From Ceraceosorus guamensis (taxonomy: Eukaryota > Basidiomycota > Exobasidiomycetes > Ceraceosorales > Ceraceosoraceae): a stretch of 64,000 nt of DNA. The position numbers were made by a program, and so were the translations under genes. The notes under the pieces were generated by a model. That model saw only the letters and a program-made list of their open reading frames with translations. It searched no databases and was not told the DNA's origin. Where the stretch lies: contig NW_020290032.1 of the NCBI RefSeq assembly GCF_003144195.1, positions 172,737 to 236,736 on the forward strand, written 5' to 3'. Below, piece by piece: positions 1-12,408 of this stretch (position 1 is its first letter; every line of letters begins with the position of its first letter).

Positions 1-1330
1 GCAGAGTACGCTGCAGGCTGGTCCAAGCCTGGTGCACGGCTAGAGTTTTTGCTTTGGTGCCGGGAAATGTTCGAAGCTAGGCAAGGGTTCGAGTTCCCGC
101 GTAGGGCGACGAGCTGGAACGAGTCTGTAGGGGAGGATGAGGAGAGCATCAAGAATGCGCCGCACGCTAGAGCTATGAGGTTGACGATTGATCCGGTACG
201 CGTGCAAAGCAGGCCTCTGGCTTGCTACCTCTTTGCCAATGCCCTGTCGCGCTTCACCGTCATGCGTGCCGAGTCGAACGGGTTTTCGCTAGAGCAGGAG
301 GGCAGACTACGCTACCTCGTCCGTCGACCGCCTCGATGGACTCGACAATTGGCAGAGGCGAGGGACGCACGAACGGCAAGCCTGCATAGACCCATCATCT
401 TTCTGCACGGTTTAGGCATCGGTCTAGGCCAGTACTCTACGCTCATCAACCAGCTAGCAACTTCGCACTTGGCTAGCACCCACCCCATCTTGGTTCCGCT
501 ATTTCCTGCTACCAGTCAAGATATCTTTGATGTCAACTTTTTGAATCCTGTGGGACATCACGAAATGACGGCTACGCTGCGCGTCATCATTCAGAAGGAA
601 CACTGGCACAGGTGCGGCATCACCATCTTGAGCCACTCTATGGGAACCATTGTTGGATCTTGGCTCGTGAGTGGACGAAATGAAGCTGGCGTGGTGTAAG
701 AAGCGGCGTGCTTAGCACTCCTCGACGTTTCCTCGACATTTTCTCTCTTCTCTCTCTCTCTCTTGACTTGCAGGTGAAGAGCTTGGGCGCTTTGGTTCGC
801 AGAATGTGCATCGTCGATCCGGTCTGCTTTAGCCTTTGGGTTCCCGTGGTCATCGGTAACTTTCTCTACAACAAGCCAGACACGCCAGTTCGGCACTTGA
901 TGAGATATGTCAGTCATGCTCTTCGAATGATCGAAGATGGCATCTTGGCACGAATCACTCGACTGACGTTTGCATCCTCCTGTCCCCTCCCATCACTTGC
1001 TTGCCAATTTGCCTCAAGTTTGTCGGCACGGAGCTCGGAACGGCGCACGCTCTCTCGCGCCATTTCAACTGGGCATCCAACATTCTCTGGCCTAGAGAAG
1101 AGATTCAGAATCTCTTGTCACCTCATCATACGCGCATCTACCTCTCGGAGCAGGATGCGATCTTGGATGCCAAAGCCAACAGAAGGTATTTGAGATCGTT
1201 TGGCATGAAGGATGCTAGCGAAGGTGGAGGCTTGACCATGGCGAGGGGAGCGGCGCATGGAGAGGTCCTCATGGCGGGAGGAACACATATGAGGGATATC
1301 CTCGCTTGGCTGGACGAGCCCGATGCATGA
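1..1330 (+). CDS. alpha/beta hydrolase fold protein, 5' partial
   Basis: The reading frame is open from base 1, so the start lies upstream of the window. Exons are 1-666, 774-908 and 1019-1330; introns have GTGAGT and GTCAGT donors, and all joins keep phase 0. The visible 370 residues contain an oxyanion-type HGLG motif (FLHGLGIGLGQY), a nucleophile elbow SHSMG (G/S-x-S-x-G, with the first intron a few residues later), a candidate acid in YLSEQDAILDA and a candidate catalytic His in RGAAHGEVL near the C terminus. The order Ser-Asp-His is as expected for an alpha/beta hydrolase. The N-terminal part resembles the linker of membrane-associated fungal lipase-like proteins, but no membrane segment is seen in the part present. 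Substrate is unknown. The gene converges on the DHHC gene, about 195 bp away. Confidence 0.82.
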
Positions 1331-1525
1331 ATCATTCACCATTCGTTTTTGCGCTCAATCATGCCGACGTCTTTAGGGCCTTTTTTCGTCATCTGCCTTG
1401 CCTTTCGGTGCTTGGTCATGTACCCGTAGCCTTCGCCGCTCCGCGAGCAACTCGGATTTGCTAATGTATGCGTCAAGTTGCCAATGTATGATGGGATTGA
1501 CAAAGCAGCGCGATTCAGACTGGTG

Positions 1526-3553
1526 TCATCTGGACTTGTGCAGGATTCGAGCTGCTGTAGCTTTAAGCCGTGCTTCGACCAAGGCGTCAAGCGTCCATTG
1601 TTCATCCTCGTCGCTGGCTTTCGACATTCTGCCGAGGGGGCACGCACGAGCGATGTTTTGGATGTCAGCTTGATGATGAAATCATGGGACAAGCGGCAAA
1701 CACTGCTCACCCAAGAGCGAGCTTGAGATTGGACCATGCATCTCCCAGATCATAAGGTCTTTCCTGCAGCAACGTGGGCAGGACGATCCCTCCCTCTTGT
1801 ACAGACACGTGCTGCGCATCGATATGATGATCGAGCTGGTCCGCATCGTAGTCATTTGTGCTTTTCTCCTCATCGATCAGCGCCAGAGGAACCCAAAAAT
1901 ACAAGATGGGACTCAAACGGCGAAGGGTTTCCTCGTCTGTATCTGGCATGGCACCCGAATGCGGCGCTGCGAGGCTGTCGTCTTCTCTTCCCCGCACTCC
2001 TGCCGAATCGCCAGAGGAAGTCGTCCGCTTGCGCTCGACTGAGCGAACATGTCGAGAATAGGCCTTTCTGCGCTCCATATCGATCGTCGTCTGACCTTGC
2101 ATGAGCGAAGATAGGGAAGAGAAGAGCAAAGCTGGACGAAGCACGCGAGGAGATTTTACCACACTTTGAGCATCTCGCCAATCTCTCGCTTTGCAACGTA
2201 ACGGAGCATGAAAGCGCACCTAGAGCTATGAAGACTAGACCTGCACCGCTCGTCACTACGAGCGGCATTGTCCAATTGGGAATGGCGACGAGTTTGGAAT
2301 GAGAAGAAGTGATCTGCGCCGACGTTGCTGTGTAAGACCTCGAAGCTGGCAATCATGGTGATGCGCTGGGGTCAACACGATGCTAATGGGTTCGTTTTTG
2401 CACCCATCATCGAGCGACTCACCGACAATCCAGCCTCCTACCCATCTCCACACAGGTCCGCCCATCCAGGTCCATTTGTTGGCCCACCACTCGCGGCTTT
2501 GGACGTTGTCGACATCGCATGCCCATATCCAGATAAGGCGTGTGTGCCTCCATGCGATACCGAACATTGGAAAGAGCGCAAAAAGGTACAGGAGGGGCAC
2601 GAGGATGAGAAAGTGCAAGAATGAAGGGGAGGTGAGTGGGATTTGAACATCCGCATCAAACTTGCGTGTGGGCGAGCAGGCGTGTACGGTCAGAAGCTAA
2701 GCTGGGGCAAAACATGTAGGGGTAATGGGCAGGGGACAGTATCGCATACGCACCCAGGGACAGTGATGATCCAAGCCTGCGCGACATGTTCCGCAATCTC
2801 CGCAATGTCTTGTGCGCGGAGGTTTCCAGTTCCCATTGCACGCATCTCTCCAACACCTCGACGGTCTTCCAGCCGCATCGCATTCGAAGATCCTGTTCCG
2901 CCAATCAGACGGTGGATATTTTGGTAAGGCGGGCCTGCGAGCGCCGAGCAGACGAGTGAGGAAATGTGCGGAGGAGCTGGAGGAGGAGGAATGGGAGAGG
3001 TAGATGTGTAGGTAGGCTCGCAGGGCGAGGAGGAAGATGAGGTGTGCTGGAAGGAGATGAAGAAGGACGGAAAGCACTTGACCGCGTGTCTTGTAGCGAT
3101 CTTTGTCTGGTAGAGTGTCGCAGCAGCCAGTTGTTCGAGATGAGAGTCAGGTGATGGGAGAGAGAAACGCCTGTTGCGTCAAGATCATGCACGATGCGGG
3201 ATGATTGAGGATGCAGCAGCGCCTCACATCCGTGCTCAATCACGACCAGCTTGTATGCGGCACTGATTGTGGGTGAGCGAAATTGTCAGCATGGGGCACA
3301 GGACCTTTCGATGTTGTAGGGGCTGAGTGATTCCATCTTACACGATGTACGTCAATCTGATTTAAAGCGGCGAGCTGAAGGTCAGCACGATGATAGTCTT
3401 TGGCGACATGACCAGACACGCACTCCCACACGCAGCAACTCACAGAATGAGGGGCACAACTTTGCCTATCAAATTGTTGATCCTCCACTTTCGACGTGGG
3501 CGCTTCGCATCGGATCCGCCTTCTCTCTGTGAACATCTCTCCAAGGCGTCCAT
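1526..3553 (-). CDS. DHHC-type palmitoyltransferase
   Basis: Exons on the minus strand are 3444-3553, 3228-3262, 2754-3106, 2423-2660, 2160-2345, 1711-2095 and 1526-1628; they join in frame to about 469 residues. The ATG at 3553 is the first in-frame start before the first hydrophobic segment (VVPLILAAYKLVVI). A second membrane segment (LLHLLPAHLIFLLALRAYL) precedes the cysteine-rich domain: CNGNWKPPRTRHCGDCGTC then DHHCPW, the thiol-acylating motif. Two more membrane segments follow (FLILVPLLYLFALFPMFGIA; LVVTSGAGLVFIALGAL), then TTID, a match to the family's TTxE motif, and the C-terminal YDLG...N signature. It should S-acylate proteins at endomembranes or plasma membrane. The sequence after DHHCPW is FDADV, not the usual VGNCVG. 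The last exon (33 residues) rests on splice phase alone and is the weakest part. Confidence 0.8.
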
Positions 3554-4179
3554 AACCCCTCGCTGATGAGAGAAGAACAGCGATCGATTTGCACAGCAGC
3601 GCTCTGGGTCTTGATTTGCGAGGCGTGCAGCGCGCTCAGATCCCGCTGCCGGGTCGTGCGCCCTTCCTATAGCTGTTGATGCCAATTTGCGTGCAATCTA
3701 GTCCTTCTCCAAGCAAATTAAATTTCAGCAGCGTCGGGGGTTGATGACAAGCTAAGTAGAGTATGGCTTAGACATACCATCATTAACCACACTCTGACTG
3801 AAATGCGTTCAGGATCAAGAATCTTGGAATCAAGAATGAAGCGCTCGCACAGCCACACTTTGGGCGCCACGTGATTTCAAGATACCGCCACGCCCCGCTT
3901 TCGTTTTCCGCATCACGTGCAAATCTGCGCGTGAATAAATTTTGGAAGGTCCGGCGGCCATACGGTATGCGTGATGAAGCAGCTTCGCGCTGCGCTACTG
4001 CTCTCTCTCTCTCTTGCGCTCCCTGCTCTCTGCTGCGAGGAGAGCGTGCCCTGCACACTTTGCTACATTCTTCATCTCTCCATTCCGCAAGTCTCTCAAC
4101 CGTCTCATCATAATCCCGAATCAGACTCCCATTCCATTCGCCTCGACAATACGCACGTGCCTACTGCCCGGTCGCCACG
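3554..4179. promoter_or_regulatory. divergent intergenic region, DHHC / UTP5
   Basis: These 626 bp separate the start codons of two divergent genes and should hold both promoters. A CT-rich pyrimidine tract lies at about 4001-4100, just upstream of the UTP5 start, as is common near fungal transcription starts. A copy of the heptad motif (GAATCTTG, GAATCAA, GAATGAA in succession) lies at 3819-3840. No clear TATA box was seen. Confidence 0.4.
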
Positions 4180-7100
4180 ATGTCGCTGAGCAGTGCCAGC
4201 CCATCCGGCTCAGGCAAGAAGCAATCCCGCAAGTCCTCCTCCAAATCTCGGCCCGCTTCTTCCCTCGCATCTCTCGCATCACCCATCGCAGCTTCATCAC
4301 CATCCACGCTCTCCTCTTTCAGCTCAGATGGACAATCATTGGCGCTGCTCAGTCAAGCTTTGGATAGACATCGATTGAGGATCTACGACTGCAATGCTCA
4401 GGAAGCGGGAGAAGGTGCGAGATTAAAAGCGGATCATGTGCTGCCTAGCGGAAGAGTCGTATGCGTAGCTTGGGGAGGCTTGCCTGTCCCTGATACCAAT
4501 GGTCAAGCGGCGACCATCGATGCGCCATCAGATGCTGCTGGCGCAAGCAAGAAGAAGCGAAGGAAGAGCGCGAATGCGAATGGAAATGTCGACAGCCTCG
4601 CCGCTACCACCAACGCCCCCTCTCCTCGGTCCCAGAGCGTTGTAGCATTGGGTCTGCAGGATGGCAGCATTCAGCTGTTCTCACCTTCTCTGGGTAAAGT
4701 CGTGCGCGTCCTCAACGATGCAGCACCTTCTTCGGCGAGCGATAGAGCCGTCAGATCTCTGCTCTTCGCAGAGCAAGGCAGCGACCCCGTACTGCATGCT
4801 GCTTGTGCAGACTCGCTTGTCCGAACTTGGTCATTGGCACCCAATGCGGGCAAGGCTGGCACGTCTTCACCTCAGAGAACGCCGGTCCAAGACGTAGCGG
4901 CGCTTGCCTCGGGCCAAGACAAATCCATCTTGGCAGCTTCTCACAACATCACTCGACTGGAACTAGTCGGAGTCGGTGGTGCGCAAGGCTCAGAGGCACG
5001 CGCTCCCACTTACAAGGCCTCCAAGACATGGACAGGACACGCCAGCAGCATCACACACCTCGTGCCGCTGCTCATTCAAGAGCAAGCCTTCATCTCTGCA
5101 GCAGAAGGTGACCGGGTGTTGACGCTGTGGGGCAGCTCAGCTCGACCCCTCGCATCCCTGCCGCTCGAATCAGCAGTGCGTCGCGTCGACTCTTTCAGCT
5201 CGGACGCATCGACGGATCTGATCCTGTCCATCACGGTAGCTGGGAATGCGGCCATCCATCACGTCCCTTCTTCCATCGACCCTGCGGCAAAAAAGGTGCA
5301 GAGTCTGGAAAAAGCTTCGAGCGTCGTGCTGAGGACTGGAAAGAACAAAGAGGTGACGCCTTTGCTGGACGCACATGTGCACCGGGGCATCTTGAGCGTT
5401 GCTGCCTTGCTGCACGGCAGCAAGCTCATCGTCGAGAGGATGGTGAGTGATTCACAGTGCGGGATCGAGGGTTCGTGCCGGATTCGATCTGCAGCCCGGG
5501 TCTCACTGGCTCACCCTCCTGCCCTTTTTCCTTCTCCGGCCCGCAGTCCTTGCTTGACGAAATGGGCAAACTGCCGAAAGAAATTTCAGTAGTCAGATCA
5601 GGGTCAGGCGGCCTTCTTTCGCAAGGAGACACCGAGCTGGGCGAAGGCGCTGCAGCGGCTCAGCGTTACAAGGGCGCAGGTCATGCGCCCACAGCAAACA
5701 CTTCTGGAAATCTCAGCACAGGAGAGCTGCTGGGATCCAACAGCGCATCAGGATTGATTCCTGATGCTGACGTTGCTGCACCGAAGCGTTTTGCGGATGA
5801 GCAGGCTGATCTGGACGCCGAACTTGATGCTGATGCTGCCGAACCGACCCTTGCTGCCCGACTCAAAAGCCTCGGCGTCGGTGCGTCTGCTAAGGATCTT
5901 GCCGATGTCAAACAATCGAAACGAAGCGGCAACGCGGGCACTGGCGCAGCGGCGGAGGAAGACGAATCCGAAGCGGAGGCGGATGACGCAGCATATTTGG
6001 CACAAAAGGCCCCTCTAGAATCCGGCGGCTCGCTAGCGCAAACTCTGATCCAGGCTCTTCACTCGGACGACTCGGCCATGTTGTCATCCTGCCTGGCGCA
6101 CAGCGATCCTGGAATGATAAGAGAGACGGTGAGAAGGATTAGCGGACCGATTGCTGTCAAGTTGCTCGAAGCTGCCGTTTCTACCATGTCGGCGGGTCAG
6201 AGGAGCAAAGGTGCTATCGGAAGCCAGAGGGCTAGAGGCTTGATCGAGTGGATCAAAGCTGCGTTGACTGCACATGCGGGCTACCTGATGTCTGTGAGTC
6301 CGTCACTCCTTCCTCGCGCGGCGAAGTGACATCGTATACTGACGAAGTGTGCCTGCTACCCCGTTTCTGGACGATTGTGGCCAAAAGCTACCGGACCTTG
6401 TGAATCGACTTGCTGTTTTGCACGCTACTCTCTCGCGCAGGATCGCCTCGCACGAGCGTCTCTTGGCGCTATCTGGCAGATTGGAATTGGTGCTGGCGCA
6501 GATCGAGTTCCGAACCACATATACCGCGCAACAAGCTGCGCAGAGGCAGGTTCAAGGCGTGAGCGCGAAGCGCGGCAAGGGAGCTCGAGGAGCGGACGAG
6601 ACGAAAGAGAAGAGAGCGGCTTATGTATGGAAAGAAGGAGAGAGCGATGAGGATGAAGAAGAAGAGGAAGAGGGAATGGATGTGGACGTAGATGTTGATG
6701 AGGACGAGGAGGAATCGACAGATAGCGAAGGTGATGAGCCAGAGACATTGAATGCTGCTCGCACAAACGCTTTTGGAGCAGATTCGGACGATGAGGACGT
6801 AGAGGTGATCAGACCTCAACGAAGACAGTCAAACTCTGCCAGGAAAGCGCTCGATAGCGACCAAGAGGACTCGGACAGCGAGGAGGAGGAGGAGGAGGAG
6901 GAGGAGGAGGAGGAGGAGGAAGAAGAAGATGACGATGATGTTTCGAGAGTCAGCAGCAGGAGAGGAGGAGCAACTTCAGCAGAGAGTGAAGAGGAAGGGG
7001 AAGACGAGGATGAAAGTATGGGAGAAGTGGGACTCGCGAGTAGCGTCAAAGCTTCCAGTAAGAAATCGTCCATGATTGAGAAGGATGATAGTGCTTCAGA

Positions 7101-7412
7101 GGATGCAGCTGAAGAGGCAGAGGACAGCGAAGATGATGATGATGACGAAGAAGAAGAAGAAGAAGAAGAAGAAGAAGAAGAAGATGATGATGATGATGAA
7201 AGCGAGGAGGAAGACGATTCAGAAGAAGTCGTGAGTCATCACTTCGCTCTGTTTCTTTCGCCTTCGACCCACTGACTGATGTTTTTGTGCGACGTTCACT
7301 CATGCAGTCTGACGAAGAGGACGACGATTCAGATGAAGAAGGCGAAAAGGGACTGATCGATGATGAAGCGGAAGAGGCTTCGGACGATGAGGAGGACGAA
7401 GAAAGTGATTGA
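4180..7412 (+). CDS. UTP5: WD-repeat SSU-processome protein Utp5/WDR43-like
   Basis: Exons 4180-5442, 5547-6293, 6388-7230 and 7308-7412 join in frame to 985 residues. The first about 420 residues are WD-repeat-like, with segments such as SSDGQSLALLSQALDRHRLR, KTWTGHASSITHLVPLL and VLTLWGS. Residues about 580-730 match the Utp12 domain (SLAQTLIQALHSDDSAMLSS through ERLLALSGRLELVLAQI). The remaining C terminus is extremely acidic, with long Glu/Asp runs, as is typical of nucleolar factors. Utp5 belongs to the tUTP/UtpA part of the small-subunit processome, which binds nascent pre-rRNA and supports 18S maturation. The third-exon acceptor (CAAAAG at 6387) is chosen because it restores the Utp12 sequence LPDLVNRLAVLHATL. 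Utp5 (WDR43) is preferred to other Utp12-domain proteins because of length and single WD block; assignment to a paralogue is less certain. Confidence 0.85.
6870..7205 (+). repeat. acidic low-complexity coding repeats (GAG/GAA/GAT)n
   Basis: Inside the third exon of the Utp5-like gene, runs of GAG codons (about 6884-6920) and of GAA and GAT codons (about 7135-7200) encode near-uninterrupted Glu and Asp. The trinucleotide runs are nearly pure, so their length may vary between strains. Confidence 0.85.
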
Positions 7413-7875
7413 AGTGGGTCACTCTGACGCTCTCCACCTCGCATCTTTGCCTCCTCAAGCGTTTCGTTGCCCAGGCCATCACGCATGCAATCCTCTGTGG
7501 CTCATCTATCCCCACATTCGCCTTCCCTATCGATACTTGACAAGTTCTTTTATTTGCTCACATCTTCTACACGAGATGCAATTGGTGGATAGTGCTCCAC
7601 GCGAAGAGTAGGCAATGGCAAACAGCGTCTCACAAGCAAGGACGATGCGCAAGAGCCTCGTATCAAAACACCTTGATCGTTTGCATGGGGTATTGCTTTG
7701 ATCCAGTGCACAGTCGTGATCGTTAAGGATGCAGATGAGGTAAAGTGTGGTGTAGGGCTGTCAAGCAGCTGGCGGAAGGAAGGTAGGAGAGGAGGGGCAC
7801 GAAGAGGTGCCAGGCTACGCGTGGGTGTACAAGCCGCCGCACGACCACCGACGCATCCTGATTGGCAAGCTGCGG
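7413..7875. other. convergent intergenic region, UTP5 / YAK1
   Basis: The region of 463 bp between two stop codons should contain both 3' UTRs and polyadenylation signals. No gene, repeat or structured element was recognised. Confidence 0.4.
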
Positions 7876-10800
7876 CTAGAAATTTTGATGTCCTTGAGCC
7901 GATGAGTAGCGCCGCCTCGAATTGGGGTCGAAGGAAGGCAGTATGCCAAACGCGTCGTCCGGATTGCTCATATTAGGACTCGGCAGCAACGCTCCCGGCA
8001 CAAGGCCGCTGCCATACGCTCCGCCGGCGTGACTGTGGCTCGAACCTCCGCTTCCACCCTGTCCGGGAAGGAGTGCCATGGAGTGCCGCTGGGTGGAAGC
8101 GGTGCTGCCTCCACTTCCTTGATATTGCGTGGGCTTCAAAGCAGGCATGAGCTGGGCAATGCCAGTATCGTAAGGGTCGAAAGACATGCCTGCAGCTCCG
8201 TAGGTCTGGCCTGGCGGTTGATGGGCACTCGACGAAGACTGGAACCTGCTTGCTTGGGCATGCGCGGACGAAGGACTCGCATAAGCAGCCGGTGGCGGCT
8301 GAGCAATAGGCAGAGAGGAGCCTCCACTCGGAGATGCTAGGGCTGAAAGTGAGCTGCCGCCCGCTCCGTGTTGATCGTGGGGATTCACCAACCTGCGATC
8401 TTGTCCGTCCACGACGACAGAGAACCCTGAACCTCCCTGATGCGAAGATAGGTAGCCGCCTGCTGAGCCTTGGAGAGGCGAATTGCCTCGCCATTGCTGC
8501 TGCGCAGCGTCCAAAGGTTGGTACTGAGATGCTCCTCGAAGCTTGCTGCCTCCTGCTGCTCCGGTCCCACCGGGACTCATCCCTACCAGACCATTCTGCT
8601 GAAGATGCGGCTGTTGCCGACGATCCCAATCTCTCGAGTCGACCGGTGTCAGGGACTGCCTTGCTGATCCAAGCGCGACAGAGCCAGAAAGGGGCGACGC
8701 TTCTAGGCCCATCTTTGCCAGCTGCGGAGGCACTGCATCCATGCGCGTCATCGTGTTCGATCGACTTCGATTCTGGATCGTAGATCCGGACCCGCTTGGC
8801 GAGACAAAGCCCTGTGGTGAAGATGCGGCTTGATGCGCGTGTGCCAATGCGCTGGCTTGCAGCTGTTGCTGGTGCGCTTGGGCTTTGACCGCAGCTTTGG
8901 CCTGGGCCTGCGCTTGAGCTTGCGCAGTGGCATCTTGCACGTAGGGGTTGTTCGAAGCAGATGGCAGTGTCTGGCGCGCGTGGTGTGCCGAGTTGTATGC
9001 TTGCTGTTGCGCCAGATGCTGATTGTACGCCGCAGCATCTTGGTATGCCCGTCCGGAAGATTGTGCAGTGGTCTGCGGCAGGCCGCCGTAGGGATGTTTG
9101 GCTGAATCGTTCGAAGGTGAGGACGCCTTTGACTTGAGGGACGACGTTGGACTCAGTGGTGTTGCAGGCGGCTTGAACGGCTTCAGGAACCTTTCTCCGG
9201 TGATGAAAGGATGCAATTTGGCTTGCTGCGGCGTCCATCTTTGGGCTGGATCCATGCTCAGCAATCCCGTGACAAAGTCAATGAAGGACGTCCGGTTTGC
9301 CATTTCTGGTGGCGAGACCACAGCGCATCAGTACAAATTTTGGCCTTTGCGACCAGCAAGCGGCTTCAACTCACCCTTTTGGACGTCAGCTGGCTTACCG
9401 CTCTTTCGTGCCATCGGATAAGTCTTGACAATGTCCGGTAGCGTAGTAGCCTGAAAGTACCGCTTCGAGGGCTGCTCAGGGGGGTTCGGATTCCGCTCCT
9501 TTTGATACTGGTCTATTGATTTCAATCGATAGCTTTTGCGACCCCATTCGTCTTGGGCGATGTTGAAGAACTCGCTCGTCTGCTTGCCTTGGTCCAGCAT
9601 GTACGATGGCGGCAATCTGAAGGAAGAGTGCCGCATGTCAGTACAACGCAATTTCCGCCGCCTTGAGTCCATGCTGGAAAGGCGGACGACTCACCCTAGC
9701 ATCTCGACAATCCGAGTGATCTGGTTGTATTCCGAGGTTCCAGGAAACAGGGGCAAGCCAAGGAAGAGCTCCACAGCAATGCAGCCCAATGACCACATAT
9801 CTATCATCGACGAATACGGCAGGCCAAGCAAGACCTCGGGAGACCTGTAAAAGCGCGACTGGATGTACGTGTAAACCGTCTGCTTCTCGTGGCACGCAGA
9901 ACCAAAATCGACCAGCTTGATGGACGGCGTTTGCAGGCTGAAGACCAAACGCAATCGCGAGTCAGCAGAAAAACTGTGCCGCAGCAAATTGCAGTGCCAC
10001 TCACGTTTTCAGCAAAATGTTCTCGGGCTTGAGATCGCAGTGGATAAGACGGGCTTCATTGAGAACGGTCAATGAGTCGAGCAGCTGAGCTGTGAAGACG
10101 CGCACGAGGCTCGTGCTCAAGCCCTTAAAGCCGTTCTGCTTGATGAGCTCGTACAAGTTGGACGAGAGCAGCTCAAAGACCAAGCAGAGATGTTTGGCGT
10201 GGATAAAGGTGTCCCGCAACCTCAGAATGTGGTGCTCGTCATTCGGATCCCAGCTTCCATTGAGCTGAAATTTGTTCGTGATCAATGCTCAGACGTCAGC
10301 GTACATATCGTAGCGAGATCGCGAAGTCACACGCACCATTTCCAGAATCGTCACTTCCATCATGCTCTGATTGAAGTACGCAGGCTTGTTCTTGATCACC
10401 TTGACAGCCACGATCTCGTGCGTCTTCATGTTCTGGCACTTGACAACCTGCCCAAATGTGCCTTGGCCTAACACATCAAGGATGAGGTATCTGCGCCATC
10501 ACGTGGTCCGAGTAGGTGCGAAGGAACATCAGCACACTCCAGGCACTCTGCACGCCCTGGCGCTTGCAGCTTACCTGTTGCCTTCGTCTGCACCAAGAAA
10601 GTCATTGACGTAGAGGATGTAATCGCTGTCCTCGTTGTCCATTCCGTCATTATGCATAGGCTTGCTTGGCTTGGTCAAGACTCTCCTAGGATTAAACGAC
10701 AGCTCGTAGACAAAAGCTGGATTGACCAGATGATAGGTGTGATGCAGGTATGTCGTCACTGCTTTGAGCGGCTGTGAGGAGTAGGGAGAAACAGAGTTCA

Positions 10801-12408
10801 GCTCTCGTTCGGTATCGGACAGAATCCTAGCTAGAACCGCTGAATTGGACCTCAATGTTCCTCGATCGCCTCGCCTCGCCTCGCGCCGATCGAAGCCTTC
10901 TCAAGACTCACGCTGACATGACCACCTGCAGGATCAGCTCTTCGACCAGCCCCTTGCTGCGCAACCTGCAAGCTGGGTCTCAAGTCACCCAACTCTCTGA
11001 CCTTGCGGAAACCCTCCTGAGGTGGTCTTCGGTGCGACGGCTTCGCCGCCGATCCCACAGATTGCCTCCATTCCCTTCCTTCCGTCGCAGCAGGAGCAAA
11101 GCTAGATGCGACCATACTTGCCCGTCTATCCCTTTCGGCCGATGGCAAGACGTAAGAACCAGCTGAGCCTGCTGGAAGTGCGTTGCGGGGAGGACCTGCG
11201 GAAGCGTGCAGCGGCTGATAAGGGCTCTGCATCGCTGGACTCATCGTGCTGTGCACCTGTGATCCAGGTGAAAAGGCATAAGGTAGGCTGTCGCTTCCTG
11301 AGCCAGAGCCGGACAAGTGATGCAAGGGCAAACCAGAACTGGACCCATCATGCGTGGCCGTTCTGAGTCCTGATCTTCCACTACTTGTCGACGCGTGCAG
11401 AGGTGAATATCTCTGAGATGGGCTAGCGCCAGAGGTGTCCGTGAACGCACTACGAGGCGAGCTGCCGTACGTGGACGAGTCGAGCATGCTCACTGGCCGC
11501 TGATTTAGCGAGGACTGATGATGTCCCACTTGTTGCTGAGGATGGTAGGGCGCGCTCGGACTCAAGTTGCCATGAGCTGCACTTGACGGCGGTGCGTATG
11601 GCGATCTGAGTGCTGCTGAAGCCGGTGACCGCGACATAGGTGGCTGCGCAGCGTACGTATGACTCGCATTGGGAGATGTCTCGAACATGGAGTTTCGATG
11701 CGGGCTATACGGACTGCTCAAACTGCCCGATTGTATTTGAGTGCTGATGGTGGGAAGCAAGCTGAGTCCAGAAGGTCCACCAGACTGCGCATGCGCGGGA
11801 ATATCATACGAGGTGGACCCCTCCGAGTAGGACGGCTGAGCATGTTCTCTTGATCTATGATACCCTCCTCCAGCCTCGCCATAGCTCTGCTGGGAAGCCG
11901 GGCTCGACGCAGGCATTTGCTGATGTATGCCGTGCTGCGACCCTTGCTGCCCGTACTGTTGTTGCATTGCTTGCGCTTGCCTCTGCTGTTGGTAAGCTGC
12001 GTGTCCAAGAGACTGACTTCGCCCCAGATTGGCCCCGCTGCTGCTACTGCCGCTAGAAGGTGCCAAACCTGCGCCCAGACCTCCCGCTTGAGCAAGTCTT
12101 GGTGAGGCATAAGTCGCCACATTGTTCGAGCCCACAGGCGAGGTCGCGCTGAGTGCGCTCAGCGTGTCCATTCCATAGGGAGCTCCTCGAGGGCTTGTGG
12201 ACTGGACGTCACGAGGAGCATACTGCGAATTGTGGTGCATCGGTGAGAGTTGCCGATGAGAAGCAGCAGCTACAGCAGCGCTGTGATGCGAGGGTAGCTG
12301 CCGCGATGGATCCACCCCTGCAGGACCCATGTTGATGACGTGCTGCTGTTGCTGGCCCCCAGGAGAGAAGTCTTCAGGTCCACCGTAACCAGAGTGAGGT
12401 CGAGCCAT
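7876..12408 (-). CDS. YAK1: DYRK-family protein kinase Yak1
   Basis: Minus-strand exons are 10912-12408, 10575-10771, 10337-10490, 10005-10264, 9695-9937, 9375-9616 and 7876-9305; every phase fits and the product is 1,340 residues. Residues 1 to about 490 are disordered, rich in Ser, Gln, Pro and Gly. The DYRK homology segment [11 protein letters not shown] then [20 protein letters not shown] leads into the kinase domain (about 566-890): glycine loop GQGTFGQVV, Lys in [18 protein letters not shown] catalytic loop, DFGSA, the autophosphorylated YTY in [20 protein letters not shown], and a C-terminal lobe ending in [17 protein letters not shown]. The last about 440 residues are again Gln/Ser-rich. 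Yak1 restrains growth and promotes stress or starvation responses downstream of PKA/TOR in fungi. It shares a 1.1-kb divergent promoter with the zinc-knuckle gene. Confidence 0.95.

Noticed and set aside
2620-2660. A tRNA-like TPsiC-arm pattern on the minus strand (GTTCAAATCCC)
   Set aside because: There is no acceptor or anticodon arm around it, and the bases lie within an exon of the DHHC gene with a clear reading frame.
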